Below the pieces are notes generated by a model. The model did no database searches. It had not been told where the DNA came from and worked only from the letters and a program-made list of their open reading frames with translations. The position numbers and the translations under genes are program-made. Shown here in pieces: positions 42,660 to 54,688 of a stretch of 64,000 nt of DNA. Source of the DNA: Bettongia penicillata ogilbyi (taxonomy: Eukaryota; Chordata; Mammalia; Diprotodontia; Potoroidae); NCBI GenBank assembly GCA_023548195.1, contig JAJHZJ010000221.1:2090001-2154000 (forward strand). The letters are read 5' to 3'. Within the stretch, counting starts at the first letter, position 1, and each line of letters begins with the position of its first letter.

Positions 42660-43769
42660 ATTAGATACAAAGTTTTTTCTAGTTGACCACTTCTTTTTAT
42701 CCTAGTTGCATTAATTTTTTTGATGTGAAAACCTGTTCAATTTAATGTAATCAAAAATACTTTCTTTTGTACTTGCCCCTTGCCCTTGTTAAGAATTCAC
42801 CCCTAACCACATCTGTGAAAGATCTATTTCCTGCTTCTGTCTCCTAATTTTTCCAAACCGTGTTCTTTAATATTCTGAAATCACTTATCCATTTTATATT
42901 TATGAAATATAATGTAAAATACTGATCTAAACCTAATTTCGTCCAGACTTTTTTCCATTTCCCCCAGAAGTTCTCATTAAATGGGAAGTTATTTTCTAGA
43001 TAATATACATTTTCAGGCTTATTAAACATTGGGTTTAGTGAGTGCGATTATCCCTCATTCTTCCATAGTTAGTCCATTCCACTGATTTTCTTTTTCTAGT
43101 TTTTAATTAATACTGAATTGTCTTGATAATGTCTGGCTTATACTGTGGTTAGAGATAGAGAAGTGCTATTCCTCCTTCATTCCCACATTTTAAAATAATT
43201 TTCTTTTATATTATGTCTTTAGTTGCTCAAAATTATTTTTTAATCATTGTGTCTATCTGTAAAATAATTGTTTAGGTAGTTTGCAGTTTGGTAGCACTAA
43301 ATATGTCAATAGCCTTGGTTGTTTTGTCCTTTTTATTATGTTGGCATAGTCATGAGCACTGCATATTATTTCAACTACTTAAGTTGTTTAAAATAGAACT
43401 GTTATTGTATTTATAGAGATATTGACTGTGCATTACTATTGATTTCCATATATTTTAATTAGGTGGTAGTCATCTTAAGTGGGATTTCTTTTCTATTATT
43501 GACTCCTAGATTATATTATTAATATTATTACAAAGGAATGTTGAATTTTTGTGAGTTTTTTTGTAGCTTGCAACTTTATTGACATTATTGTCTCAATTAC
43601 CTTTTTTGCTGATTCGTGGGATGTTCTGAGTAAATCCTACAGGGATAATTTAGTCAATCTTTTTGCCCTTAATTTCTCTTATTCACTATTACTAACATAT
43701 CCTGAACTGTATCAAATAGTGAGGGAATGGGAGCATCCTTAATATACTCCTATATTAGAAAAGTTTCTG
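42660..43769 (-). pseudogene. old L1 ORF2 C-terminal half, left part
   Basis: Antisense L1 ORF2: 'ttttgatgtgaaaacctgtt', 'ttatccattttatatttatg', 'gttagtccattccactgatt', 'ggtagtttgcagtttggtag'. It is interrupted at 43,770 by a HAL1 and resumes at 46,629. Confidence 0.65.
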
Positions 43770-43784
43770 GTATCTTCTCATTTT
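43770..43784. repeat. TSD of second HAL1, left copy
   Basis: GTATCTTCTCATTTT; pairs with GTATCTCCTCATTTT at 46,614-46,628 (one mismatch in 15). Confidence 0.85.
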
Positions 43785-44848
43785 TTTTTCATGGAAAAAA
43801 GCTTAATTTAATTTTTTTAATAAAAATTTATTTATTTAACTTTTTACATTCATTTTCACAAAAGTTTGGGTTCCAATTTTTTTCCCCTTTTCTCCCCTCC
43901 CCCCACCCCAATACACCGAGCATTCTAATTTTCCCTGTCACCAATCTGCCCTCTCTTCTATCCCTCCCTTCTCTTGTCCCCATCTTCTCTTTTGTCCTGT
44001 AGGGTCAGATGACATTCTATTCCTCATTAACTGTATTTCTTATATCCTAGTAGCAACAACAATACTAAACAGTTGTTCCTAAAACTTTGAGTTCCAACTT
44101 CTCCCCATCCCTCCCTCCCCACCCGTTCCCTTTGGGAAGGCAGGCAATTCAATATAGGCCATATCTGTGTAGTTTTGCAAATGACTTCGATAATAGTCGT
44201 GTTGTGTAAGACTAACTGTATTTCCCTCCATCCTATCTTGCCCCCCATTGTTTCTATTCTGTCTTTTGATCCTGTCCCTCCCCGAATGTTGACTTCAAAT
44301 TGCTCCCTCCTCCCATTGCCCTCCCTTCCATCATCTCCCCCACCTTGCTTATCTCCTTCTCCCCCACTTTCCTGTATTGTAAGATAGGTTTTCATACCAA
44401 AATGAGTGTGCATTTTATTTCTTCCTTTAGTCGAATGTGATGAGAGTAAACTTCATGTTTTTTTCTCAGCTCTCCTCTTTTTCCCTCCACTAAAAAGTCT
44501 CCTGCTTGCCTCTTGAATGAGATATAATTTACCCCATTCCATTTCACCCTCTTTCCTCCCACTACATTTCTCTCTCACCATTTACCTTAATTTCTTTTAA
44601 GATATGGTCCTATCCTATTCAATTCACTCTGTGCTCTCTGTCTCTGTATGTGCATGCATGTCTGTATGTGTGTGCATGCACGTGTGTACATGTGTGTGTG
44701 TATGTGTGTGTGTGGTCCCACCAACTACCCAGATACTGAAAAGTTTTAAGAGTTACAAATATTGTCTTTCCATGTAGGAATGTAAACAGTTCACTTTTGG
44801 TAAGTCCCTTATGACTTCTCTTTTCTGTTGACTTTTTCATGCTTCTTC

Positions 44849-45949
44849 TCATTCTTGTGTTTGAAAGTCAAATTTTCTTTTCAGCTCTGGTCTTTTCATC
44901 AAGAATGCTTGAAAGTCCTCTGTTTCATTGAAACACCATATTTTCCCCTGAAGTATTATACTCAGTTTGGCTGGGTAGGTGATTCTTGCTTTCAGTCCTA
45001 GTTCCTTTGACTTCTGGAATATCCTATTCCACACCCTTCGATCCCTTAATGTAGAAGCTGCTAGATCTTGAGTTATCCTGATTTTATTTCCACAATACTG
45101 GAATTGTTTCTTTCTAGCTGCTTGCAAGATTTTCTCTTTGACCTGGGAACTCTGGAATTTGGCCACAATGTTCCTAGGAGTTTCTCTTTTTGGATCTCTT
45201 TCAGGTGGTGATCGATGGATTCTTTCAATACTTATTTTGCCCTCTGGTTGTAGAACGTCAGGGCAGTTTTCCTTGCTAATTTCATGGAAGATGATGTCTA
45301 GGCTCTTTTTTTGATCATGAGTTTCAGGTAGTCCCATAATTTTTAAATTGTCTCTCCTGGATCTCTTTTCCAGGTCAGTTGTTTTTCCAATGAGATATTT
45401 CACATTCTCTTCCCTTTTTTCATTCTTTTGGTTTTGTTTTGTGATTCCTTAGTTTCTCAGAAAGTCATTAGACTCCATCTGTTCATTCTAATTTTGAGAG
45501 AACTATTCTCTTCAGTGAGCTTTTGGACCTCTTTTTCCATTTGGCTAATTCTGCTTTTGAAAGTATTCTTCTCCTCATTGGCTTTTTGAACCTCTTTTTC
45601 CAATTGAGTGAGCCTATTTTTCAAGGTGTTATTTTCTTCAGCATTTTTTTTGGGTCTCCTTTAGCAAGGTATTGACCTGTTTTTCATGCTTTTCTTGCAT
45701 CTCTCTCATTTGTCTTCCCAGTTTTTCCTCCACCTGTCTAAGTTGATTTTCAAAATCCTTTTTGAGCTCTTCCATGGCCTGAGCCCACCAGACATCCACC
45801 TGGAATGTCTGGGATACAGAGGCCCCGACCTCCATGTCTTTCCCTGATGATAAGAATAGTTCCTCATCATCAGAATTGAAAGGCAGGAACATCTGTACCC
45901 CATCAAAGTAGCTTTGTATAGTCTTATTTTTCTTCCCTTTTCTGGGCAT
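44849..45949 (-). pseudogene. HAL1 ORF1 pseudogene, second copy
   Basis: Same start and stop positions as the intact ORF1. The first 100 codons (45,949 to about 45,650) and the last 184 codons (45,403-44,849) are open. Between them there is an extra T in the run near 45,640-45,650, a missing base near 45,485, and an in-frame TAA at 45,449-45,451. The C-terminal RRM end and terminal domain remain readable, with 'RRDNLKIMGLPE' and 'PAKLSIILQGK'. No complete protein is possible. Confidence 0.88.
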
Positions 45950-46030
45950 TTTCCCAGCCAGTTACTTGACTTCTGAGATTCCTGTCCACTCCCACCTAGA
46001 TCTGCCTAGCTAGTGCTTGGAGTCTGAGAT

Positions 46031-46576
46031 TCAAATGGGCTTTCCGTGGCAGGTGCAGCTGCTATTCAATGTGAGCTTAAGTTCTGGTGCTCGGGTGGGG
46101 GCAGGGCTGCCTCCCAGGCTCAGTTCCCTCAGAGGCTTTATGCAGAGACCTTTGGTAATGGCCCTGAACTTCTGCTTGCTGCTCCGGGAGTCCCGAGTTC
46201 TGGGCCGCCGCCACTCCCTCTGCTGCTGCCTCCCGAGGGGGCCCGAGTCACGGAGACACCCCGCTCCCCTCTCGGCCAGTCCAGACGTCTCTGTCACTGA
46301 CCTGTAGCTTCTGTGGGTGGAGGGACCTTCCTGGCTGCCGGAGATTCCATCCCTGAAGCCTGCCCGGATCGCTCCTCTGGGGCCCCGTGGCCAGGGCAGC
46401 ACAGAGGTGGGCTCTGCTGTCTGGAGCACGATGGACCCCTGGGGACAGCTCTCCAGGGCTCTCTGGAATGGAAATCTTTTCCACTGTGTTTCTGCACACC
46501 TTGCAGTGCTCCAGAATTTGTGGGGAGTTCTTCTTGCAGGAAATATATGGGCTGTGGGTTCGGAGCTAGCGTACAT
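46031..46576 (-). other. long sense frame in HAL1 5' UTR (second copy)
   Basis: A 181-codon frame from ATG at 46,576, just inside the element, to 46,031. Its first part, e.g. 'RCAETQWKRF', matches the same frame in the intact copy ('RCAETEWKRF', 39,000 region). It is Arg/Pro/Ser-rich because the DNA is GC-rich. Function unknown; it may be chance. Confidence 0.35.
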
Positions 46577-46628
46577 GAGTCTTTCTACTCCACCATCTTG
46601 GCTCCACCCCCTAGTATCTCCTCATTTT

Positions 46629-46915
46629 ATGTAATGCTAGCTTTTGTGTTCAGATGATACTTTTAAAATCATCTATCAATCCCTTTATACCTATATTTTT
46701 GTAGAATTTTTAGCATAAATTAATATTGTGGTTTGTCAAAGACTTTTTCTTCATTCATTGGGATAATCACATGCTTTAAAAAATTTTAATGTTAATTAAT
46801 GAGTCTGTCTTTCTGATGATAAACCATCCTTGCATCCCTGGCATAAATAAGTTACAAATCAAGAAATTACTTATTTTATCTTTTGTGATGGCCTCTATAG
46901 TTTGTTTGGTTAAAA
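46629..46915 (-). pseudogene. old L1 ORF2, right part
   Basis: Resumes the L1 interrupted at 43,769: 'tttgtcaaagactttttctt', 'gataatcacatgctttaaaa', 'ataaaccatccttgcatccc' are complements of the conserved reverse transcriptase region. Confidence 0.7.
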
Positions 46916-47495
46916 ACTGTACCCCCCAACCACAGTAATGAAAGGTCCTTTATCCGGTTCTCTTTGCTTTTTTTGAATAGTGAATTTTAATATTCAGGTC
47001 ACGTCTTCATTTTGAGCTTTATGTGGCTGGCATACTTTGCCATGTTGCCCTGATGCTTCCCTCTGCCACCCACCCTGGGACCATGTTCTCCTAATTAATG
47101 GAAGTTGTGTATATCTAGCTGCCTCCAGTGCAGGCCCTACATCCTGTGATAGCTAATATCTTCCTACCATTCCCCACTTGTACTCACTCTTTTGGAAAAT
47201 GCTGAACAAAATTAAAATGCCACCATGATTTCACTCATAATCCTTCATTTCCCAGAACCAAACACCTTTTCCTGACTACCACTCCTTTCTATATCTTATC
47301 TTCTATTAGAATGGAAGACCTCTGAGATCCTTTTGGTATCTGTATTCCCAGCCATCAGTATATTTCCTAGCACTTAATGTTTTTCTTCAAGAATTACTAG
47401 GAAAACTGGAAATGGGTTAGCTGAAATTAGGCCTAAGCCAATTTATGATATATGAAAGAATGAAAGAAAAGCATTTCATCTCCATGTAATATATT
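46916..47495. other. intergenic with L2-like tail at about 47,300-47,390
   Basis: No gene. 47,305-47,385 ('attagaatggaagacctctg', 'gtattcccagccatcagtat', 'tttcctagcacttaatg') is an L2/MIR3-type tail on the plus strand. Confidence 0.45.
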
Positions 47496-47499
47496 TTTA

Positions 47500-47715
47500 G
47501 ACTTTTTAGTCACTTTATTTGCACAATAGCAAATTATTTTCTAAAATATATATATGGATTCAGTTTCATCAACATTGCACTATTTTACCTATCTTTCCAT
47601 TACCTTTTAACATTGATTTGACATCTTTCTCTTAATCTAGCCAGTTTGTAGGGTGTGAGGTAAAAGGCCAGGGTTGTCTTGACTTGTAATTCTCTCATCA
47701 GTAATTTGGAACTAC
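47500..47715 (-). pseudogene. old L1 ORF2 C-terminal fragment, left flank of nest
   Basis: Antisense L1 ORF2 end ('ccagtttgtagggtgtgagg', 'cttgtaattctctcatcagt'). The matching part continues at 53,172-53,520 on the other side of the HAL1 nest. Confidence 0.55.
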
Positions 47716-49072
47716 TTTCCACAATATTTTTTCTAATTTATTTATTTTTAATTTTCAACATTCACTTCCACAAGATTTTGAGTTCCAAATTTTTTCCCCA
47801 TCTCTCCCTTCCCTTACCCCAAGACAGCATGCATTCTGATTACCCCTCCCCCAATCTTCCCTCCTTTCTATCACCCCCTCCTCTTATCTCCTTCTCTATT
47901 TTCTTGTAGGGCAAGATACATTTCTGTGCCCCACTTCCTGTATGTCTTATTTCCCAGTTGCATGTAAGAATAATTTTTAACATTCATTTCTAAAACTCTT
48001 GAGTTCCAACTTCTCTCCCTTCCTCCTTCTCCACCCTCCACATTGAGAAGGCAAGCAATTCAATATAGGTTATACATACGTAGCCATGCAAAACACTTCC
48101 AAAATAGTCATGTTGTTAAAGACTAACTATATTTCCCTCTATCCTGTCCTGTCCCCCATTTATTCTATTCTTTTGACCCTGTCCCTCCTCAAAAGTGTTT
48201 ACTTCTAATTACTGTCTCCTCCCATTTGCCCTCCCTTCCATCATTCCCCTCCCCCCTACTTTCCTGTAGGGCAGGATAGACTTTCATACCAAATTGAATG
48301 TTCATGTTATTCTCTCCTTAAGTCAAATGTGATAAAAGGTTCGCTTTTTCCCTCTCACCTCCCCCCTTCACTTCCATTGTAAGTTTTTTCCTGCCTCTTT
48401 TCTGTGAGAGATAATTACCCCATTCTGTTTCTCCCTTTCTCATTCTCCGAATATATTCCTCTCACCCCTTAATTTTTTTTTGATATCATCCCTTCATATC
48501 CAACTCACCCTGTGCCCTCTGTGTATGTGTATGTGTGTGTGTGTCTGTATATATGTGTGTGTATGTATATATATATGAAATCCCTCCAATTACCCTAATA
48601 CTGAGAAAACTCACAAGTGTTAAAAGTATTATTTTTCCATTTAGCAATGTAAAGAGTTCAACTTTAGTAAGTCCCTTATGATTTCTCTTTCCTGTTACCT
48701 TTTCATGCTTTTCTTGATTCTTGTGTTTGAAAGTAAAATTTTCTGTTCAGCTCTGGTCTTTTCATCAAGAATGCTTGAAAAGTCTCTATTTCATTGAATG
48801 ACCATTTTCTCCCTGAAGTATTATACTCATGCTGGGTAGGTGATTCTTGGTTTTAACCTTAGTTCCTTTGACCTCTGGAAAATCATATTCCAAACCCTCT
48901 GATCACTTACTGTAGAAACTGCCAGATCTTGTATTATCCTGATTGTGTTTCCACAGTACTTCAATTGTTTCTTTCTGGCTGCTTGCAATATTTTCTCCTT
49001 GACCTGGGAACTCTGGAATTAGATTACAATATTCCTAAGAGTTTTCCTTTTGGGATATCTTTCAGAAGGTGA

Positions 49073-49348
49073 TCAGTGAATTCTTTCAATATCTACTTTA
49101 CCCTCTGGTTCTAGAATATCAGGGTAGTTTTCTTTGATAATTTCTTGAAAGATGATGTTTAGCCTCCCTTTTTGATCGTGGCTTTTAGGCAGTCCCATAA
49201 TTTTTAAATTGTCCCTCCTGGATCTGTTTTCCAGGTCAGTTGTCTTTCCAATGAAATATTTCACATTGTTTCCTATTTTTTCATTCTTTTGGTTTTGTTT
49301 TACAATTTCTAGATTTTTCATAAAATCATTAGCTTCCATCTGCTCCAT
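49073..49348 (-). pseudogene. old HAL1 ORF1p fragment (coiled-coil end and RRM start)
   Basis: 91 codons with 'RSRRDNLKIMGLP' and 'EPEGKVDIERIH', aligned to the RRM entry of the intact ORF1. It stops downstream by mutation; the upstream part lies beyond the insert at 52,210-52,480. Confidence 0.8.
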
Positions 49349-49354
49349 TCTAAT

Positions 49355-49367
49355 CTTTAAGGATTTT
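49355..49367. repeat. TSD of third HAL1, left copy
   Basis: CTTTAAGGATTTT, identical to 52,197-52,209. Confidence 0.85.
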
Positions 49368-52196
49368 TTTTATTTAGTTGAATTTATTTACTTAACTTTT
49401 TACATTCATTTTCACAAAATTTTGGGTTCCAAATTTTCTCCCCATTTGTCCCTTCCCCACACCCCAATACACCGAGCATTCTAATTTCCCCTATCACCAA
49501 TCTGCCCTCTCTTCTATCATCCGTCCCTTCCTTTGTCCCCATCTTCTCTTTTGTCCTGTAGGACCAGATAACTTTCTATTCCCCATTACCTGTGTTTCTT
49601 ATTTCCTAGTAGCAAGAACAACACTTGGCAGTTGTTCCTAAAACTTTGAGTTCCAACTTCTCCCCATCCTTCCCCTTCCCAGCCATTTCCTTTGGGAAGG
49701 CAGGCAATTCAATATAGGCCATATCTGTGTAGTTTTGCAAATTACTTCAATAATAGTCATGTTGTGTAAGACTAACTATATTTCCCTTCATCCTATTCTG
49801 CCCCCCATTGCTTCTATTCTCTCTTTGGATCCTGTCCTCCCAAGAGTGTTGATTTCAAATTGCTCCCTCCTTCCATTGCCCTCCCTTCCATCATCCCCCC
49901 ACCCTGCTTAGCCCTTTCTCCCCCACTTTCCTGTATTGTAAGATAGGTTTTCATACCAAAATGAGTGTGCATTTCATTCCTTCCTTTAGTCGAATGTGAT
50001 GAGTAAACTTCATGTTTTTCTCTCAGCTCCCTTCCTTTTCCCTCCACTAAAAAGTCTCCTGCCTGCCTGTTCTATGAGAGATAATTTGCCCCATTCCATT
50101 TCTCCCTCTCTCCTCCCAATACATTTCTCTCTCACTGCTTAACTTAATTTTTTTAGATATGATCCCATCCCATTCAATTCCCTCTGTGCTCTCTGTCTCT
50201 GTGTATGTGTGCACGTGTGTATGTGTGCATGTGTGTACGTGTGTGTGTGTGTGTGTGTAATCCCACCAACTACCCAGATAATACTGAAAAGTTTCAAGAG
50301 TTACATATATTGTCTTTCCATGTAGGAATGTAAACAGTTCAACTTTGCTAAGTCCCTTATGACTTCTCTTTACTGTTTACCTTTTCATGCTTCTTTTCAT
50401 TCTTGTGTTTAAAAGTCAAATTTTCTTTTCAGCTCTGGTCTTTTCATCAAGAATGCTTGAAAGCCCTCTACTTCATTAAAAGACCAGTTTCTCCCCTGAA
50501 GTATTATACTCAGTTTTGCTGGGTAGGTGATTCTAGTCCTAGTTCCTTTGACTTCTGGAATATTCTATTCCATGCCCTTCTATTCCTTAATGTAGAAGCT
50601 ACTAGATCTTGTGTTATCCTGGTTGTATTTCCACAATACTTGAATTATTTCTTTCTAGCTGCTTGCAATATTTTCTCCTTGACCTGGGAACTCTGGAATT
50701 TGGCCACAATATTCCTAGGAGTTTCTCTTTTTGTATCTCTTTCAGGTGGTGATTGGTGGATTCCTTGAATATTTATTTTGCCCTTTGGTTCTAGAATATC
50801 AGATTTCCTTGATAATTTCATGCAAGATGATGTCTAGGCTCTTTTTTTGATCATGGCTTTCAGGTAGTCCCATAATTTTTAAATTGTCTCTCCTGGATCT
50901 CTTTTCCAGGTCAGTTGTTTTTCCAATGAGATATTTCACATTCTCTTCCATTTTTTCATTCTTTTGGTTTTGTTTGGTGATTTCTTGGTTTCTCATAAAG
51001 TCATTAGCCTCCATCTGTTCCACTCTAATTTTGAGAGGACTATTTTCTTCAGTGAGCTTTTGAACCTCCTTTTCCATTTGGCTAATTCTCCTTTTGAAAG
51101 CATTCTTCTCCTCATTGGTTTCCCAAACCTCCTTTGCCAATTGAGTCAGCCCATCCCTCAAGGTGCTATTTTCTTCAGCATTTCCCTGGGTCTCCCTTAG
51201 CAAGGTGTTGACCCGCTTCCCATGCCTTTCCCGCATCTCTCTCACCTTTCTTCCCAATTTTTCCTCCACCTCTCTCACTTGATTCCCAAAATCCTTTTTG
51301 AGCTCTTCCATGGCCTGAGCCCATTGAACATTCACTTTGGATGTTTGGGATACAGAAGCCCTGACTTCCACATCCTTCTCTGATGGCAGGCATTCCTCTT
51401 CTTCATCTGAAAGGATGGGAGGAGATATCCGCCCACCAAGAAAGCAACTTTCCATGGTCCCACCTTCTTTCCCCCTTCTTGGCACCCTCCCAGCCAGTCA
51501 CCAGACTTCTGAGATTCCTCTCCACCCCCGCCTTGCCTCCAGATCTGCCCAGCTAGTGCTTGGGGTCTGAGATTCAAATGCTGCTTCCCAGCCTCAGGGC
51601 TTTCAACAGGGGCAGGGCTACTATTCAATGTGAAATTAAGTTCAGGTGCTCAGGTGGGGGCAGGGCTGCTATTCAGTGTGAGATTAAGTTCAGCTGCTCA
51701 GGTGGGGGCAGGGCCACAACACGGGGCTCAGTTACCTCAGGGGGTTTACGCTGGGACCTTCAATAATGGATCCGATCTCCTGTCTGCTTTGGGAGCCCCT
51801 GTCTGCTGCTGCCTCCCAAGGGGGCCTCAGTTATGGAGACACCCCTCTCTCCTCTAAGCCAGCCAAACAGGTTCTCTCACTGACCTTTGGCATCTGTGGG
51901 TGGAGAAACCTGAGAGGCCGCTGGAGATTCTGTCCCTGAAGGCTGCTCGGATCTGTTCCTCTCGGTGCCATTTGGCCAAGGCAGGGCTGCACTCTGCTCT
52001 GGGTCAGGTGCATGACAGACATTTGGTGCCGGTTTTTCAGGTCTCTCTGTAACAGAAATCTCCTCCACTCCATTGTTGTGTGGGTTCTGCTGCTCCAGAA
52101 TTTGTTGGGAGTTCTTCTTTACAGTTATTTTATGGGCTGTGGGTTAGAAGCTAGCATATGTGAATCTTTCTACTCTGCCTTCTTGGCTCCTCCCCC
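49368..52196 (-). mobile_element. full-length HAL1, third copy, nested in the old HAL1
   Basis: 2.83 kb, flanked by a perfect 13-bp TSD. Same order as the intact copy: 5' UTR (52,196-51,486), ORF1, TG run (50,195-50,258), join near 49,765-49,771, doubled 3' module and TAAA-type tail at 49,368-49,390. The 5' UTR has two tandem 48-bp units (51,609-51,656 and 51,657-51,704). The YY1-like core is mutated (52,180-52,190). It is inserted within ORF1 of the old HAL1, so its TSD interrupts that reading frame. Confidence 0.88.
50397..51485 (-). pseudogene. HAL1 ORF1 pseudogene, third copy
   Basis: From ATG at 51,485 the frame is open for 228 codons: N-terminus 'MPRRGKEGG', coiled coil, and RRM entry 'RSRRDNLKIMGLPE'. 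It is then shifted by a deletion of about 5 bases near 50,803. The C-terminal part to the TGA at 50,397-50,399 is in another frame, and the plus-strand frame at 50,403-50,768 is its shadow. Confidence 0.88.
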
Positions 52197-53171
52197 CTTT
52201 AAGGATTTTCTTCAGTGAGCTTTTGGATCTCCTTTTCCATCTGGCCAATTCTGCTTTTTAAGACATTCTTCTCCTCATTGGCTTTTAGGATCTCTTTTGC
52301 TATTGGGATTAGTCTATTTTAAGGTATTGTCTTCTTTAGCAGTTTTTAGCAGATCTCCTTTAATAAGCTGTTGACTCATTTTTCATGATTTTCTTGCATC
52401 TCTCTCATTTCTCTTCCCAATTTTTCCTCTACTTCTCTTACTTGATTTTCAAAATCCTTTTTGAGCTCTTCCATGGCCTGAAACTAATTCATATTTTTTT
52501 TTTGGAGGCTTCGGATGTAGGAGTTTTGACTTTGTTTTCTCCTGGTTGTACGTTTTGATCTTCTTCTTCACCAAAATAAGATTCTATAGTCTGATTTTTT
52601 TTCCTGTTTTTGCTCATTTCCCTAGTCAATTACTTGACTTTTGAGCTCTTTGTCAAGGTAGTTCTTGCTTCCGGTGGGGGGAGAGGTGTACTGTCGGTTG
52701 CTCAATCCCCCCACAATCTGTGAGCCTAGAGCTCCAGAAAGCTCCTGCAGCTGCTGCAGGCTCCTTTGCCCCCTCTGCCACTCTGGGGCTGGGGCCATAT
52801 CATGCTCTTCTCTCACGCAGGTCCAAAAGGTTTTTTCCACTGACCTTCCAAGTTGTCCTTGACGTTTTGGGGTTGAGAAGTCTAGAAATTGCCACAGCTG
52901 CCAGTGATTCAGTCCTCCTGAGGCCTGCTCAAGCTCTCTGTGCCCACGCATCCCATGCTGGATTGTGCTCCACTCCCAGCATAACTGATGTTTCTCATCG
53001 ACCTTCCAGGCTGTCTTGGGCTAGAGATTTGCTTCACTCTGTCATTTTGTGAATTCTGCAGTTCCAGAATTTGTTTAGAGTCATTTTTTGCAGGTATCTG
53101 GCTGGGTTTGGGGGGAAAGTTCTAGCAAGTCCCTGCTTGCTTTTACTGCACCATTTTAGTTCTACCCTCTT

Positions 53172-53520
53172 CTTTCCCCATGTAATTTATTTTCCAAGAT
53201 ATATCAAGCACTGGGTTATAGCATTCATATCTTTTCTGATTGTCTCTATGGTCAGTCCACTGGCCTTTCTCTTTTTTTAACCAGTAACTAAATAGTTTTG
53301 ATAATTCCTGCTTTTGGTATTGTATCAGCTATAGGACTTCTAGTCCTTCCTTTGTTCTTTTTTCTCTCCACTATTTCACTTAAGAGTTTAGATTTTTTGC
53401 TAAACTTTGCTGAATTTTTAATTAGTTTAACCTTTGTTAAGTTATACATACCACTGGTAATTTGATTGGTATTGCATTCCATGTGTAGATCAATTTAGGT
53501 GATATTTTCATTATATAGAT
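53172..53520 (-). pseudogene. old L1 ORF2 fragment, right flank of nest
   Basis: Antisense L1 ORF2 text ('ctgattgtctctatggtcag', 'ttgattggtattgcattcca'), continuing the fragment at 47,500-47,715. Confidence 0.55.
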
Positions 53521-54109
53521 GCATTCAAACAATGAATAATAAATTTTATTTTTATTTATATTTATTCTATTATTTATTTAGATTTACTTATTTAATTTAT
53601 TCAAATTTTAGTCATTATTTTTAAATTAGATTTTATACGTACTTATTTTTCCTTCTTCCAACTGGCTCCTCTCCCATCCTGGGAAAAAGAAATGGGAAAC
53701 CAGTTCCCCCATTAGCTGTATTCAGACACACATGCCTCCTCCTAGGCCCAAGTCCATCTCTATGGTTGTGCTCAAGAGGGAGACGCACATGTCACATTCT
53801 TAGAGAGCTCCAACCCAAATGCATTACTGCATTCCTATCCTATAGTTAACAACCCCCCACTATCTCTTTTCCTAATCCAGGAGATGCAGAAACATCTGTG
53901 CTTGAAGCAAAAACTATCTTGTCCCCATCCACCTGAGACAAGGCTCCCACATATTCCTCTGTAACTTCTGTTAATAGTAATCAGTAGAAACCCTCTGGAA
54001 GCCCCAATGCATTGTTCACAAGCTTCCCCTCATCTTAGGTGATCAAACGGGCATTTAAAATTACATTCATCTAGATATAGGTAAAGGCATTAGCTATTTA
54101 AATCACAAT
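53521..54109. other. AT-rich stretch, perhaps an L1 3' UTR remnant at 53,560-53,800
   Basis: ATTTATTT repeats at 53,540-53,610 and the order 'ctcctctcccatcctgggaa', 'attagctgtattcagacaca' suggest an old minus-strand L1 3' end. The remainder is unassigned. Confidence 0.3.
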
Positions 54110-54688
54110 AGAGACCAGGAAAAAAAATTTTATTGATAAAACCATTTAGAACAATGTTCTGTTTACATTTATTTAAAAGGGGGGCTAAAATCATTTGAAC
54201 TTTTAACTGAACAGCATGAAAACATTTCTACTGTTTTCTTAAAGGTTAAAAACAATGAAAATATATAATTTAAGGAAAATGTTTTATTCATGTGATATGA
54301 CTGATTACTAACGATGTGTGGCCATCCTTATACAATGCAGAGACTGGCACTATAGACGGTATGATGTCCTCTCCTTCCTACTTTGAATCATGTTTATTGA
54401 ATTTTCCCTGATGCTAGTGAAGGTATTTATTCCAATTTCCCTGATCTGGTTCAGGTTCTTTCCCTGAGATGTAATTTTTTACAGTCCGTAACGCTGGTAT
54501 TGTGCACAGCAGCCTGGGCAAACGCTGCCCCAAAGGCACAATTTATTTCACGTGTTCTCTACCGTGGCTACCAGGTCATCAATAGCATGCCAGTCAATCT
54601 TGCTGAGGATGCTGCCAGTGCTCTCAGACCCACTGTCCAGGCCACTGATGCTTATGGGAAACCCTTCATCTTCAGCTGGTGAAAAGTC
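54110..54688 (-). CDS. probable terminal exon of a host protein-coding gene (CDS 54,548-54,688 plus 3' UTR)
   Basis: On the complement, a pyrimidine-rich tract with CAATAG (AG at 54,689-54,690) is a good splice acceptor. It is followed by 46 codons in phase 0 and TGA at 54,548-54,550. The encoded end is acidic and Ser/Gly-rich with an amphipathic last segment, e.g. '[18 protein letters not shown]'. The 3' UTR runs to about 54,110, with AATAAA at 54,129-54,134 followed by a T/G-rich stretch; other AATAAA motifs occur earlier (one overlaps the stop region). Phase matches the exon at 56,271-56,437, so the two can be joined directly. I do not recognise the protein; no domain is evident. Alternatives: a pseudogene fragment, but the intact splice site and frame speak against it. 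Confidence 0.65.
54129..54134 (-). terminator. polyadenylation signal AATAAA
   Basis: Complement of TTTATT. It lies about 415 bp after the stop codon, with a pyrimidine/GT-rich element just downstream; a plausible 3' end of the host transcript. Confidence 0.5.

Larger units (their letters stand above)
43785..46613 (-). mobile_element. full-length HAL1, second copy, ORF1 broken
   Basis: The same architecture as the intact copy at 36,217-39,118: YY1-type start (complement of 46,590-46,600), 5' UTR to 45,950, ORF1, TG run at 44,645-44,715, ORF2-deletion join near 44,205-44,211, two 3' modules and an A/T-rich tail. It is 2.83 kb, flanked by a 15-bp TSD with one mismatch, and inserted in an old antisense L1 ORF2. 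Confidence 0.88.
47716..53170 (-). mobile_element. old HAL1, split by a younger HAL1
   Basis: On the complement: 5' UTR from about 53,170 to 52,620, N-terminal ORF1 part 52,600-52,210, then the younger HAL1 (49,368-52,196). ORF1 resumes at 49,354-48,720, followed by intergenic DNA with a TG run (48,520-48,575), the ORF2-deletion join near 48,115-48,122, two 3' modules and a T-rich tail at 47,716. Without the insert it is about 2.6 kb. TSD is not convincing. Confidence 0.75.

Noticed and set aside
54500..54682. 60-codon plus-strand frame at 54,500-54,682
   Set aside because: It is the antisense of the better supported minus-strand terminal exon, which has the splice acceptor, phase match and polyadenylation signal.
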